From NCBI RefSeq assembly GCF_000711235.1, contig NZ_JOMI01000001.1:744001-808000 (forward strand): 64,000 nt of DNA. The letters run 5' to 3'. A program made the position numbers and the translations under genes. The notes beneath the pieces were generated by a model, which was not told the origin of the DNA, made no database searches, and worked only from the letters and a program-made list of their open reading frames with translations. Positions 9,877 through 19,790 of this stretch are shown here, in pieces; within the stretch, counting starts at the first letter, position 1, and each line of letters starts with the position of its first letter. The DNA comes from Prevotella sp. 10(H). GTDB lineage: Bacteria; Bacteroidota; Bacteroidia; Bacteroidales; Dysgonomonadaceae.

Positions 9877-10428
9877 ATGGGCAAGGAAGTTGCTTTTGAG
9901 GACATATATGTTAAATATTATGCAAAAATGAAACGTTTTGCATTAGAATATGTTGTCTTCGAAGAAGATGCAGAAAACATTGTTCAAGATATTTTTACCG
10001 AATTGTGGGGACGCTGGGACACTTACACTACACACGCTAATCTTTTGGCTTTTCTATTTTTAATATTGAAAAATAAGTGCATAGATTTTTTAAGGCATAA
10101 ACAGATTCAACAAAAGATATCGGATAAATTTAAAGAAGAATATCTTTTAACTCTACAAGCAAACTATTACGCATTGGAACATTTCGATAAAAACATGTTT
10201 TCCGAAGATGATTTATCTGAAATAATAAATAAGGCGTTGTTATCCCTGCCCGAACGATGTAGAGAAATATTCATAAAAAATAAGATTGAAGGACAAAAGC
10301 AAAAAGATATTGCTGAAGAATTAGGAATATCCGTACACACCATTGAAAATCAGATATCTATAGCATATAAGAAGCTAAGAAAAGAACTTAAAAATCTGAT
10401 GCCTCTCTTCCTGTTTTTAATATCATAA
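9877..10428 (+). CDS. ECF RNA polymerase sigma-70 factor (Bacteroidetes PUL type)
   Basis: A 183-residue sigma factor with only regions 2 and 4. Region 2 covers about residues 5-75 (motif EDAENIVQDIFTELW, then DFLRHK). Region 4 covers about residues 115-172 (LPERCREIF, then the helix-turn-helix DIAEELGISVHTIENQI). It lacks regions 1.1 and 3, as ECF factors do. The next gene encodes a FecR-type anti-sigma factor, and the next one a SusC with an STN domain, which is the standard trans-envelope signalling chain. It should direct polymerase to the SusC/D operon when the transporter binds its glycan. The short hydrophobic C-terminal tail (LMPLFLFLIS) is common in these proteins. Confidence 0.95.
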   Translation: MGKEVAFEDIYVKYYAKMKRFALEYVVFEEDAENIVQDIFTELWGRWDTYTTHANLLAFLFLILKNKCIDFLRHKQIQQKISDKFKEEYLLTLQANYYALEHFDKNMFSEDDLSEIINKALLSLPERCREIFIKNKIEGQKQKDIAEELGISVHTIENQISIAYKKLRKELKNLMPLFLFLIS

Positions 10429-10515
10429 AATAAAATTTTCATTTTTAGTTTAGTGGATTTCAAGAATCTATTCGTTTCCTATATATAAAATGAATTCAAT
10501 ATATCTAAAATATAT

Positions 10516-11487
10516 ATGGATAAACGAATTGAAAAGTACTTCAGTAATGAACTCAACATTGACGAACGCATTGAATTGATGCAGGAACTACGCATGAATG
10601 AGTCGTTACGTAAAGATTTTACGGAATATAAAAATACCCTTAGTCTTTTATCATTTATGGATTACCCTGACGATATAGCTAACGGACAAAATAGTTATGA
10701 TGAATTCATTATTGACAAACAACAAAAGAAAAGAAAAAGACTTTGGTTAAACACATTAAAATATTCTGCCGCAATAGCTCTAATAATTTTATGCACATTA
10801 TTTGCCAATAACTTAATTAAAGATTTTTCCGATAATCCGATAGTAGCTTATAATACAATAACTGTTCCTGCAGGTCAGCGGGTTTCAATCATATTAAGCG
10901 ATGGAACCGAAGTCTGGCTGAATGCAAAATCGACTTTAACATATCCGTCTTCTTTCGAATCTAAAAACAGAGAGGTAACTCTTATGGGCGAAGCTTTTTT
11001 CAATGTCACTAAAAATGAAAAGCAGCCATTTATAGTATCGACTCCAGCATTAGATGTAAGAGTACTGGGAACGACATTTAATGTAAACACTTACAAAAAT
11101 CAAGAGTCTACCTATGTTGCATTATTAGAGGGAAGTGTCGAAATCGAATTCTCTGACAGGTCTGAAAAAGTAACGTTACAGCCAAAAGAAAAAATAAGTT
11201 ACGGCAACGGCATTATAAACATTGAAAAAATAACATCAGAAAATGATTATTTATGGCATAAAGGTATTTACAATTTCGAGAAAGCGCCTCTGGAAGAAAT
11301 TGTAAAAAAACTGGAACTATATTACGACGTCAAAATAGAAATAAAGAATCAAAAACTTCTTGCTAAACAATATACGGGAAAATTCAGACAGGAAGACGGC
11401 CCTGCCGAGATATTAAGAATAATACAAAAAATACACAAATTTAAAATCAAAGATAAAAAAGAGACTAACCTGTTTATAATCGAATAA
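10516..11487 (+). CDS. FecR-family anti-sigma factor
   Basis: A 323-residue inner-membrane regulator. Residues 1-75 form the cytoplasmic sigma-binding part, one membrane helix lies at about 81-100, and the periplasmic FecR domain covers about 110-210 (motifs VPAGQRVSIILSDGTEVWLNA and GEAFFNV). The C-terminal DUF4974 domain covers about 250-320 (FEKAPLEEIVKKLELYYDV in part). It would hold the upstream ECF sigma factor and free it when the STN domain of the downstream SusC signals. It begins 87 bp after the sigma gene on the same strand. No residues seem to be missing. Confidence 0.95.
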   Translation: MDKRIEKYFSNELNIDERIELMQELRMNESLRKDFTEYKNTLSLLSFMDYPDDIANGQNSYDEFIIDKQQKKRKRLWLNTLKYSAAIALIILCTLFANNLIKDFSDNPIVAYNTITVPAGQRVSIILSDGTEVWLNAKSTLTYPSSFESKNREVTLMGEAFFNVTKNEKQPFIVSTPALDVRVLGTTFNVNTYKNQESTYVALLEGSVEIEFSDRSEKVTLQPKEKISYGNGIINIEKITSENDYLWHKGIYNFEKAPLEEIVKKLELYYDVKIEIKNQKLLAKQYTGKFRQEDGPAEILRIIQKIHKFKIKDKKETNLFIIE

Positions 11488-11534
11488 CTAACCTTAAAAA
11501 TGAATTTGCCTATGAAATGAAAAATGCCTAAAAA

Positions 11535-11561
11535 AATGGCAGATGCCCCACATCTGCCATT
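11535..11561 (+). terminator. Hairpin between anti-sigma and susC genes
   Basis: A perfect 11-bp inverted repeat, AATGGCAGATG / CATCTGCCATT, with loop CCCCA. It sits between the FecR stop (11487) and the SusC start (11622). No long T run follows, so it could terminate the regulatory pair weakly or set the 5-prime end of the susC message. Confidence 0.6.
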
Positions 11562-11621
11562 CAGAAGTTAAACAAAATCTAATTCAAAAAATTTAAGTAT
11601 TTATTTAACCATTACAAAGTT

Positions 11622-14600
11622 ATGAAAATAAAACCTTTGTTATTCACCTTGCTATGTCAAAAACATAAAAGATCTTTAAAAATTATGAAGATTTTATGCC
11701 TAATGTTACTAGTATGCTTCCAACTTGCGGCCGCTGATTCGAAAGCACAGGAAGCCATGCTGAATCTAAAGAAGAATAACCTTACATTAAAAGACCTTAT
11801 ACTGGAAATAGAAAATCAGACCGGTTATCTGGTTGTTTATAGTAATCAGGAAATTGACGTAAAGGAAAAAACCAAAACCAGTATAAAAAAAGGAAAAGTT
11901 AAAGACATTCTACATGAAGCATTGTCCAAAACAAATATTTATTATCTGTTTGATAATGATTACATAGTTCTAAAAACAAAACCGCTTCCTTTTAATCCCG
12001 AAACTCATGCAGAAAATATTCCTGTCCCTGAACAAGATAATAAAGAAAAGTTCAGCGGAACTATAACCGACACTAATGGTGAACCCCTGATCGGAGTGAA
12101 TATTGCTCAGAAAGGAACGACGACTGGTACAATGAGTGATCCGAATGGTAAATTCTCACTGAATGTTTCGAAAGGTGCCACTGTTGTTATTTCATATGTA
12201 GGTTTCATATCTCAGGAATTTGTGGTAGAGAAAGATATGGATTTATCAATAGTGCTGGTAGAAGATATTAAAGACCTGGACGAAGTTATAGTAGTGGGTT
12301 ATGGTACTCAAAGGAAAGGACTGGTAACCGGTTCGATATCTTTAACAAAGGGAGAAGATATTGTAAAGAGTCCGGCTCAGAATCTCGGACAATCATTGCA
12401 AGGCCGCATTTCGGGTGTTATAATGAATGTCAGAAGCGGAGAGCCGGGGGCAGATGGAGCATCAATAACTATCAGGGGGAAAAGTACAACAGGAAATACC
12501 GATCCTTTAATCCTGATAGATGGAATTGCTAACAGATCAGGAAACTGGGATAGAATTAACCCCAATGATATAGAGAGTGTTACAGTGCTAAAAGATGCCT
12601 CAGCTGCTATCTACGGTTCCCGTTCGGCAAACGGTGTTATTCTGATAACTACAAAACGCGGTAAAACAGGTAAGCCGACAATAGACTATTCATACAATAT
12701 AGGTATCCAGAAACCGACACGACTTCCGGAAATGGCTGATGCAGCGACCTTTGCCAAGGTTGTTAACGAAATAGATATATACAACGGCGGAAAAGAAGCA
12801 TATACTCCCGAGCAGATAGAACTATTCCGGAATGGCTCCGATCCTCTCCATTATCCGAATACTGACTGGGTAAAGGAAACATTAAGAAAGAGTTCGACGC
12901 AACAAAGCCACAACTTATCGATAAGAGGCGGTAGCGAAAATATTAAATATTTCATTGGTGGCGGATATTCAGATCAGGATGCTATATATAAAAACAGCAG
13001 CACCTATAATCGTACCTACAATGTCAGGTCAAACATAGATGCTAAAATCAATAAGCACCTGACCGTTTCGGTAGACCTTGCCGGAAGAATTGAAGAACAA
13101 CACTATCCGGGCTATAATACAGGAAGCTTTTTCTGGATCATGCTACGTGCTTTCCCTACTACGTTGGCGCGCTATCCGAACGGATTGCCTGCGTCAGGGA
13201 TGACGGACGGAAATCCTGTTACAGTGCAAACTGACGAAACCGGCTATAGAGATTATAAGAAATCTGTATTCAACAGCACATTTTCTGCTAAACTGGATTT
13301 ATCATGGCTGACTCCGGGATTAACAGCCGATGCATATATGGCATATGATAAGGAAGGACTTGAGAAAAAAGAATGGTATACTCCTTTCTATTATTATGTG
13401 TGGGATGAAGCAACAGACACTTACAATAAAACAAAAAACAGTACCAGAAGCGCAGCATCTCTCAGGCAGGATTATATCCCGAGATCTACACTTACCTTGA
13501 ATGCAAAAATAATGTATAACAGGACTTTCAATGCTGTACACGGAATCGATGTTATGCTCGGCTATGAACAAAGCGAACATAAAGGAAATGACTTCTGGGC
13601 TTCCCGCTCCAATTATCTGGCAACAGCTATCGACCAGATGTATGCAGGAAGTAGTAACAAACAGCATTTCGATAATGGGGGAAGTGCTTTTGAACAAGCC
13701 CGCCGGAGCTATTTTGGAAGAGTAGCATATGACTATGCCGGTAAATACATGGCTCAGTTCAATTTCAGAGAAGATGGCTCATATATCTTCCCTGCCGGGA
13801 ACCGTTGGGGTTTCTTCCCCGGAGTATCAGTGGGATGGAGAATATCTGAAGAAAACTTTATAAAAGATAATCTCAAATGGATGGACAACCTTAAGTTGAA
13901 AGCATCATACGGAAAACAAGGAAATGATAATGTGGGTGCTTTCCAGTACTTACTGAAATATACATCCGGAAACAATTACGTTTTTGGAGGTACCGACGTG
14001 CAGGGTGTTTATCAGGAAGGTTTTCCTAATAAGAATATTACATGGGAAGTCGCCGATACTTACAACGCAGGTGTGGAAGGTAACTTCTGGAACGGATTAC
14101 TCGGCTTCGAGTTTGAAGTATTCAAGACTAAAAGGTCAAACATTCTGAGAAGACGCAATGCATCTATTCCTGAGTATACCGGATTAATAAACCTGCCGGA
14201 TGAAAATATAGGAAAAGTACAAAATAAAGGGGTGGAATTACAACTGAATCACAGAAGCAGAATAGGAAAAGTAAATTTCAATGCTTCAGGAAACTTCTTA
14301 TATGCGCGCAATAAAGTAATCTACATGGATGAAACCCCTTGGGGTGAAGGATATGATTATCTGAAAGAAGAAGGTCAGCCTCTCGGTGCAGGGCTTTATT
14401 ATCAGGCAATAGGCATTTTCAGAGATCAGGCGCAGATAGATGCCACTCCGCATGTAGAAGGCACAAAACCCGGTGACCTTATATTGAGAGATGTAGATAA
14501 CAATGGTGAAATCAATGAATTTGACCGGGTGAGGTATGATCTGACCAGTTATCCGGAAATAATTTTCGGCCTGACATTGGGAGCCGATTGGAAAGATTTT

Positions 14601-15005
14601 GATATCAGCGTCCTGCTTCAGGGTCAAGCCAGAGCCAAACAAATGGTATATTCAACGGTTTCGAAGTCTGGTAATTTCCTGATGGATTCGGCTGAAGACA
14701 GATGGGCACCCGACAATCCTAATGGCTCAAAACCAAGAGCAGATGGGATTCATAATAACTATGGAAGCGATTTCTTCCTTAAAGATGCCTCCTTCCTGCG
14801 CCTGAAAAATATTGAAGTCGGATATACTTTGCCTAAAAAATGGTTTAAGAAATTGAGTGTATCCAACTGTAGGATATATTTAAGTGCATACAACCTATTT
14901 ACCATTGATAAAATAAAAGTAATGGATCCGGAAAGTACCGATTCCAGAGCAATGTATTATCCGCAGCTTAAGATATTTAACACAGGTGTAAATATAACTT
15001 TCTAA
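11622..15005 (+). CDS. susC: SusC/RagA-family TonB-dependent outer-membrane transporter with STN domain
   Basis: 1127 residues. A long signal region ends near ADSKAQ. An STN signalling domain follows (about residues 45-105, motif LKDLILEIENQTGYLVVYSN), then a carboxypeptidase-regulatory-like domain (about 140-215, GEPLIGVNI), the SusC linker DEVIVVGYGTQRK near 220-235, the TonB plug (LQGRISGVIM) and a beta-barrel ending in NTGVNITF with the C-terminal Phe expected of outer-membrane barrels. It imports oligosaccharides bound by the SusD partner. The STN domain fits control by the adjacent FecR/ECF pair. SusD follows after 5 bp. Family assignment is firm. The glycan is inferred from the neighbouring GH2/GH51 enzymes. 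Confidence 0.97.
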   Translation: MKIKPLLFTLLCQKHKRSLKIMKILCLMLLVCFQLAAADSKAQEAMLNLKKNNLTLKDLILEIENQTGYLVVYSNQEIDVKEKTKTSIKKGKVKDILHEALSKTNIYYLFDNDYIVLKTKPLPFNPETHAENIPVPEQDNKEKFSGTITDTNGEPLIGVNIAQKGTTTGTMSDPNGKFSLNVSKGATVVISYVGFISQEFVVEKDMDLSIVLVEDIKDLDEVIVVGYGTQRKGLVTGSISLTKGEDIVKSPAQNLGQSLQGRISGVIMNVRSGEPGADGASITIRGKSTTGNTDPLILIDGIANRSGNWDRINPNDIESVTVLKDASAAIYGSRSANGVILITTKRGKTGKPTIDYSYNIGIQKPTRLPEMADAATFAKVVNEIDIYNGGKEAYTPEQIELFRNGSDPLHYPNTDWVKETLRKSSTQQSHNLSIRGGSENIKYFIGGGYSDQDAIYKNSSTYNRTYNVRSNIDAKINKHLTVSVDLAGRIEEQHYPGYNTGSFFWIMLRAFPTTLARYPNGLPASGMTDGNPVTVQTDETGYRDYKKSVFNSTFSAKLDLSWLTPGLTADAYMAYDKEGLEKKEWYTPFYYYVWDEATDTYNKTKNSTRSAASLRQDYIPRSTLTLNAKIMYNRTFNAVHGIDVMLGYEQSEHKGNDFWASRSNYLATAIDQMYAGSSNKQHFDNGGSAFEQARRSYFGRVAYDYAGKYMAQFNFREDGSYIFPAGNRWGFFPGVSVGWRISEENFIKDNLKWMDNLKLKASYGKQGNDNVGAFQYLLKYTSGNNYVFGGTDVQGVYQEGFPNKNITWEVADTYNAGVEGNFWNGLLGFEFEVFKTKRSNILRRRNASIPEYTGLINLPDENIGKVQNKGVELQLNHRSRIGKVNFNASGNFLYARNKVIYMDETPWGEGYDYLKEEGQPLGAGLYYQAIGIFRDQAQIDATPHVEGTKPGDLILRDVDNNGEINEFDRVRYDLTSYPEIIFGLTLGADWKDFDISVLLQGQARAKQMVYSTVSKSGNFLMDSAEDRWAPDNPNGSKPRADGIHNNYGSDFFLKDASFLRLKNIEVGYTLPKKWFKKLSVSNCRIYLSAYNLFTIDKIKVMDPESTDSRAMYYPQLKIFNTGVNITF

Positions 15006-15010
15006 AAAAA

Positions 15011-16645
15011 ATGAATATGAAAAAAATAATATATATCAGTTTATCGTTATTATCTTTTTTGTTTTTTTCCTGTAGTGATTTTTTAGATAAGAAACCACTC
15101 GACAAAATGTCGGAAGAAGACGTATTCAATGACGAAGCATTACTGACAGCTTATGTAAATGCATGCTATAATGCCTATCCAACAGGATTTGAAGAAGCTA
15201 TGATGTCTTCTGCCACAGATGAGACATATACCCGTCACGGCTATGCCAGTTCGGTTATTGTATCCAGAGGCGAGATGAACTCCGATAACATATCATCATT
15301 CGATAGTGGTCGGTTTGCAAACTTTAATTACTGGAGAAGAGCTTACGAAAATATACGTAACATCAATACTTATTTTGCAAAGATAGATGCGTCGAGCGTA
15401 TCGGAGGATGTGAAATACCGACTAACCGGCGAAATGAAATTTATCCGTGCATTCATTTATTCCAATCTTATCTGGCGTTTTGGAGGGGTACCTATTGTTA
15501 CACGTTCTTACACTATAGACGAAACTGATTTTAATCAGACAAGGAGTACATACGATGAGTGTGTAACCCTGATAATGGATGATCTGGATGATGCGATGAA
15601 ACGTTTGCCTGAAAAATATAAAGCAGGTGATTCCAACTCGGGAAGAGCGTGTATTCATGCTTGCTTAGCGCTGAAAGCAAGAGTTCTGCTTTATGCGGCA
15701 AGCCCGATAAATAATAAAACGAATGATAAAGTAAAATGGGAAAAGGCCCGTGATGCATCATTAGCTGTAATTAATTTGCCCGACTATCAGTTAGCTACAA
15801 ATTACAGGGAAATGTTTATCAAAGACAATAACGAAATTATATTCAGGAGGGAGTACACAAGAGCAAACGGACACAGAATGGATCTTTATAATTCGCCTAG
15901 CGGTTATGATGGCTGGGGTGGAAATTGTCCGCTACAAAATCTTGTCGATGATTATGAAATGAAAGCTACCGGAAAGAAACCTGCGGAAGCAGGCTCCGGT
16001 TTCGATCCCGCAAATCCTTACGATGGGCGTGACCCACGCTTTTATGCTTCTATTTTGTACAATGGTGCTATGTTCAGAGGACGTGCTGTAGAGCCATTTA
16101 TCCCGCAGGGAAAAGACAGTAAGGAAGGTGCTTCTAATAACTGGAACTGTAGCATGACAGGATATTATCTGTATAAATTCCTGAATGAAGACAATTTATT
16201 GAGTGAAACAAATACACAGCCGTGGGTATTTTTCAGATTGTCGGAATTCTATTTGAATTATGCTGAAGCACAATATTATTTGGGAAACGAAGATGAATGC
16301 CGGAAAGCGATCAATAAGATCAGAGGTCGTCAAGGTGTGGAAATGCCGGAGGTTACTGAATCAGGCGCTAAGTTATTAGATAAGCTTAGAAACGAACGCA
16401 GGATAGAATTGGCTTTTGAAAATCATCGCTACTTCGATTTGCGTCGCTGGCTGATTGCCGAAACGTATGAAAATATAGATGCGAAAGGTGTAGAAATAAT
16501 AAAGAATAGTGACGGATCGTTTACTTATAATCCAATTACTGTTCTGGAGAGAAATTTTTATCCGCAACATTATTTGCTACCGATACCTCGTACAGAGATT
16601 GTGAAAAGTAAAGGATCCTTGGTTCAAAACCCAGATTATAAATAA
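15011..16645 (+). CDS. susD: SusD/RagB-family glycan-binding lipoprotein
   Basis: 544 residues with a lipoprotein signal (lipobox FFSC, Cys21, then SDFLDKKP, the usual SusD start). The helical TPR-like scaffold shows as FIRAFIYSNLIWRFGGVPIV, and the C-terminal RagB/SusD motifs as RLSEFYLNYAEA, IRNKIRG-type repeats and RNERRIELAFENHRYFDLRRW (partly quoted). The ending, LLPIPRTEIVKS then NPDYK, is also typical. It forms the lid over the SusC barrel and captures the oligosaccharide on the cell surface. The gene is 5 bp after susC. Met3 (15017) is an equally good start. A strong hairpin follows at 16654. Confidence 0.97.
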   Translation: MNMKKIIYISLSLLSFLFFSCSDFLDKKPLDKMSEEDVFNDEALLTAYVNACYNAYPTGFEEAMMSSATDETYTRHGYASSVIVSRGEMNSDNISSFDSGRFANFNYWRRAYENIRNINTYFAKIDASSVSEDVKYRLTGEMKFIRAFIYSNLIWRFGGVPIVTRSYTIDETDFNQTRSTYDECVTLIMDDLDDAMKRLPEKYKAGDSNSGRACIHACLALKARVLLYAASPINNKTNDKVKWEKARDASLAVINLPDYQLATNYREMFIKDNNEIIFRREYTRANGHRMDLYNSPSGYDGWGGNCPLQNLVDDYEMKATGKKPAEAGSGFDPANPYDGRDPRFYASILYNGAMFRGRAVEPFIPQGKDSKEGASNNWNCSMTGYYLYKFLNEDNLLSETNTQPWVFFRLSEFYLNYAEAQYYLGNEDECRKAINKIRGRQGVEMPEVTESGAKLLDKLRNERRIELAFENHRYFDLRRWLIAETYENIDAKGVEIIKNSDGSFTYNPITVLERNFYPQHYLLPIPRTEIVKSKGSLVQNPDYK

Positions 16646-16653
16646 CTTATTAG

Positions 16654-16687
16654 AATCTGGTCTACTGAAAATCCAGTAGGCCAGATT
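16654..16687 (+). terminator. 14-bp hairpin after susD
   Basis: The arms AATCTGGTCTACTG and CAGTAGGCCAGATT pair over 14 bp with one T-G wobble and a 6-nt loop. An AT-rich tract follows, without a pure T run. It probably lowers transcription from susCD into the downstream genes, or protects the susCD message 3-prime end. Confidence 0.6.
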
Positions 16688-16703
16688 TATAAATATAATT
16701 ACC

Positions 16704-18395
16704 ATGAAATTTATTATATCAAAGCTTTTTTGTTATTTGATCACACCCCTATTGATAATTTATTCTCTTTCCGGCTGTTCCGAAAAAGACGCCCATAACC
16801 CTGATAATAGTGATTCTCCAAGAATAATTAATATCATTAATTTTATCCGCCAGACGGACTATCGTATGGAAAATTCAGATAATCTGATGTTTGATGCGGT
16901 ACAAAAACAGATAAACTTATCGAACAAATACAATTTTCCTACTACATTCTTATTTCAGTACGATGCCCTTATCAATCCCAAATATCAGGAATTGATGAAG
17001 ACCAAACTCAATCCCGAATCTGAGATAGGCGCATGGTGGGAGATAACCCAGCCTCATGTTGAAGCTGCAGGGATGAAATGGAGAGGGGAGCACTCATGGG
17101 TTTCTACTGCAAATATTGCTTTCACTCCCGGCTATACACAGCCCGAGAGAGAAAAACTGGTGGATGTATATATGGAAAAATTTAAAGAAATATATGGTAA
17201 ATATCCTAAATCGGTCGGGTCTTGGTTTATCGATTCCCATACTTTACAATATATGTATGAAAAGTACGGGATAGTAGCCTCATGCAATTGCAAAGACCAG
17301 GTGGGTACAGACGGATATACCCTTTGGGGTGGTTACTGGAATCAGGCATACTACCCTAGTAAGAAAAACGCTTATATGCCTGCCCAGACTAAAAGTAGTC
17401 AGATACCCGTTCCTGTTTTTCGTATGCTCGGCAGTGACCCCATGTATCAGTATGATGCAGGAGTGGGTACAAATTATCAGGGAGTTATATCACTCGAACC
17501 TGTATATCATAATGCAGGTAAAAATAAAAAGTGGGTTGAATACTTTCTGGAATCTATTGTTAACGAACCATGTTTAGCTTTCAATTATGCACAGGCAGGA
17601 CAGGAAAATTCATTTACATGGTCTGGTATGGGTGAAGGATTGGAAATGCAGTTCCCGATATTTGATTCGTTACGCACAGCTGGAAAAATTAAAGTAGAAA
17701 CATTGGAGCAATCAGGTAAGTGGTTTAAAGAAAAATTCCCTGTAACTCCGGCGACGGCAATTACAACCCTTACCGATATACGTAACGAAGGTAATAAATC
17801 GGTATGGTACAACAGCCGTTATTATCGGGCTAATTTGTATTGGGAAAAGGAAGGGTTTTGTTTCAGAGATATTCATTTGTTTGATGAGAACTTTCAATCC
17901 GAATATTTACATACTCCGGGAACAGGAAATCAGTTCTTCTACTATACACTTCCTGTCATCGACCGGTTTTACTGGAGTACTCCTGAAAATAAGACAGGGC
18001 TACGATTTATTAATATCGATGATAATGGTAATAAGTCCGAGATTATTTTAGCTAATCCTCTTCTTACCGAACCATCGGCAAGTACCCTGAAAATAGAATC
18101 TGCAGATAAGAAAGGTCGTAAATATATAATAGAATTGAATGAAGGAAATATTACCATTTCGTCCGACAATTCTGATTCTAAATGGATGCTGGAATTGAAA
18201 GTACCTGAAGACAGATTAGATAGATTACCGTTTCTTTCTTTCGAAAAATCAAAAATCGATGCAGAATTTAGAGGATATAAGTATGAAATCAAGTGTCAAG
18301 AAGGAACAATAGAAAAAGGAAGTAATTCAGATTATGTGTTCCGATTTATACCGTCTTCAAATAACAAGTTAATCATTGACTGTTCTGCAAAATAA
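16704..18395 (+). CDS. Secreted lipoprotein, glycoside hydrolase/deacetylase-like barrel, function unknown
   Basis: 563 residues with a lipoprotein signal (LSGC, Cys25). The N-terminal two thirds look like the polysaccharide-deacetylase/alpha-mannosidase type of beta/alpha barrel. A strand IINFIRQTDYR is followed by a helix and NKYNFPTTFLFQYDAL, then EIGAWWEITQPHVEAAG, WRGEHSWVST and a conserved GSWFIDSHTLQYMYEKYG. These read like the DxxF/HxxxH style of metal-site loops, but I cannot place the residues with certainty. The C-terminal about 200 residues are a beta domain. It sits directly after susD and 22 bp before a DUF3863-like gene, so the two probably act on the same glycan. It could be an esterase, deacetylase or novel glycosidase. 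I do not assign an activity. Confidence 0.6.
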   Translation: MKFIISKLFCYLITPLLIIYSLSGCSEKDAHNPDNSDSPRIINIINFIRQTDYRMENSDNLMFDAVQKQINLSNKYNFPTTFLFQYDALINPKYQELMKTKLNPESEIGAWWEITQPHVEAAGMKWRGEHSWVSTANIAFTPGYTQPEREKLVDVYMEKFKEIYGKYPKSVGSWFIDSHTLQYMYEKYGIVASCNCKDQVGTDGYTLWGGYWNQAYYPSKKNAYMPAQTKSSQIPVPVFRMLGSDPMYQYDAGVGTNYQGVISLEPVYHNAGKNKKWVEYFLESIVNEPCLAFNYAQAGQENSFTWSGMGEGLEMQFPIFDSLRTAGKIKVETLEQSGKWFKEKFPVTPATAITTLTDIRNEGNKSVWYNSRYYRANLYWEKEGFCFRDIHLFDENFQSEYLHTPGTGNQFFYYTLPVIDRFYWSTPENKTGLRFINIDDNGNKSEIILANPLLTEPSASTLKIESADKKGRKYIIELNEGNITISSDNSDSKWMLELKVPEDRLDRLPFLSFEKSKIDAEFRGYKYEIKCQEGTIEKGSNSDYVFRFIPSSNNKLIIDCSAK

Positions 18396-18417
18396 TTAAG
18401 GACATAATATTGCCATA

Positions 18418-19761
18418 ATGAAAAAAATAAATCTAACAGCAATTCTCTTGCTCATTATTTTTCTATATTTTACATCTCATGTTAAAGCACAGGAAAAATC
18501 CGATCAGCTTATGGGCAATCGTTTCCTGACCTTTAATACGATTATACGTGTCAACCAGATCGAAGTAAGCCGCGACAGGAATGAAGGAATGGACGAACGC
18601 GGTGCTCATACTCCTGAACGCGTCATTGCATTCCGCGAGGCTATTTCCTCAGAATATCCCGAAGCTCGAATCACCTGGGCGTTCAGCTGGCTGGCCCTGC
18701 ACGACCAAACCGACAACTATAAGAAAATACGTGAACTGGTAGTCGGCTATCATCATAAGTACGGGGATGATATCACTTTCATCCCGGGGGCTTACTTCGC
18801 AAATGCATATAATTCACGTGAGCAGGTAAACAAGGATCTGCACGACGGGCTGGCAAAAGTCAGCGAGATCGTAGGTAACGGATTCCGCCCTAAAAGTGTG
18901 CTGGCTGGATTCCTTGCTGCCGAAAATCAGCAGTATCTGGCTGAAAAGGAAGGTATTCATGTTTGTCAGGGAAACATATGGAGCCAATTCTCTATCGATA
19001 ATCAGGACGGCGACGGGGCTGTTTCCTACCCTTTCTATCCCTCAAAAGAGCATTTCTGTAAACCGGCGCAGGGGAAAGACGATTTTATCGACTGTGTAAA
19101 CCTCGACGGATGGTCGATGGATTTCCTTGCTGCCCGCAGGGATGGTTTTGCCGGAGGTTTCAACAGCCGGATGGGGGTAGGACCTATAGAAACGATTTAT
19201 GCATACGGAAAGCTTATCGGACTCACAGAAATGCTGCATACAACAGCCTTACATTATGACAGGGGTTTTGAACTGAATGGCTTTGCATGGGTTACAAACT
19301 GCTGGGAATTATCACTACCGATCGATGTTTCAGGATTGAAAGACTGGCTGAACGAGATCAAGCGGAACTGGTCGGATGTAAAGTTTATCACTCAAGGTGA
19401 ATTCGGATTACTTTGGAGGGAACATTACAAGGATAATTCCTTCAATTACCGTTTCGAACAGAAAGGTTCGGGCATCGGAGGTTCGGATATCAACCTGCAG
19501 ATACGCTGGTTTATGAATAAGGATTTCCGGCTGGCGTTGGTCAAAGACTGGCAGAAGAACAGGAGAAATGCCGAATATGTAATTGATTTTACCAATTACA
19601 ACCTGAAAGCGGAAGAGCCCAAGGATATGACACGCAAATGGAGCCTGCTGGGCGAAATCAACCAGAAACAGTCACGCCCGCAGGACAGGCCCAAACCTAT
19701 CAATCAAATATCCGCAGAAGGAATTTCGTTGATTAAAAAACATTACCCATATCTATTCTGA
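18418..19761 (+). CDS. DUF3863/DUF3864-like secreted protein
   Basis: 447 residues with a cleavable signal peptide (ending near HVKAQ). The mature N-terminus (FLTFNTIIRVNQIEV, then RDRNEGMDERGAHTPERV) is what I recall of the DUF3863 family. Members have structures but no proven function. ITWAFSWLALHDQ, GYHHKYGDDITFIPGAYF and WVTNCWELSLP suggest a deacetylase-like barrel resembling the preceding gene. It follows that gene by 22 bp and precedes a GH2 gene by 17 bp, so it is part of the PUL operon. Its base composition stands out: sampled 60-base lines have 58% (18661) and 47% (19501) G+C, against 35% in the upstream gene (18181). It may have been acquired separately or be under stronger codon selection. 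The family call rests on memory. Confidence 0.65.
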   Translation: MKKINLTAILLLIIFLYFTSHVKAQEKSDQLMGNRFLTFNTIIRVNQIEVSRDRNEGMDERGAHTPERVIAFREAISSEYPEARITWAFSWLALHDQTDNYKKIRELVVGYHHKYGDDITFIPGAYFANAYNSREQVNKDLHDGLAKVSEIVGNGFRPKSVLAGFLAAENQQYLAEKEGIHVCQGNIWSQFSIDNQDGDGAVSYPFYPSKEHFCKPAQGKDDFIDCVNLDGWSMDFLAARRDGFAGGFNSRMGVGPIETIYAYGKLIGLTEMLHTTALHYDRGFELNGFAWVTNCWELSLPIDVSGLKDWLNEIKRNWSDVKFITQGEFGLLWREHYKDNSFNYRFEQKGSGIGGSDINLQIRWFMNKDFRLALVKDWQKNRRNAEYVIDFTNYNLKAEEPKDMTRKWSLLGEINQKQSRPQDRPKPINQISAEGISLIKKHYPYLF

Positions 19762-19790
19762 TAGTAACCGATGTAATAATGCAGAATAAA

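Noticed and set aside
13320-13697. Long antisense frame inside the SusC gene
   Set aside because: It lies wholly within a strong coding sequence on the other strand and has no family match. It is a shadow frame, as are the similar antisense frames in the GH, TonB-receptor and HTCS genes.
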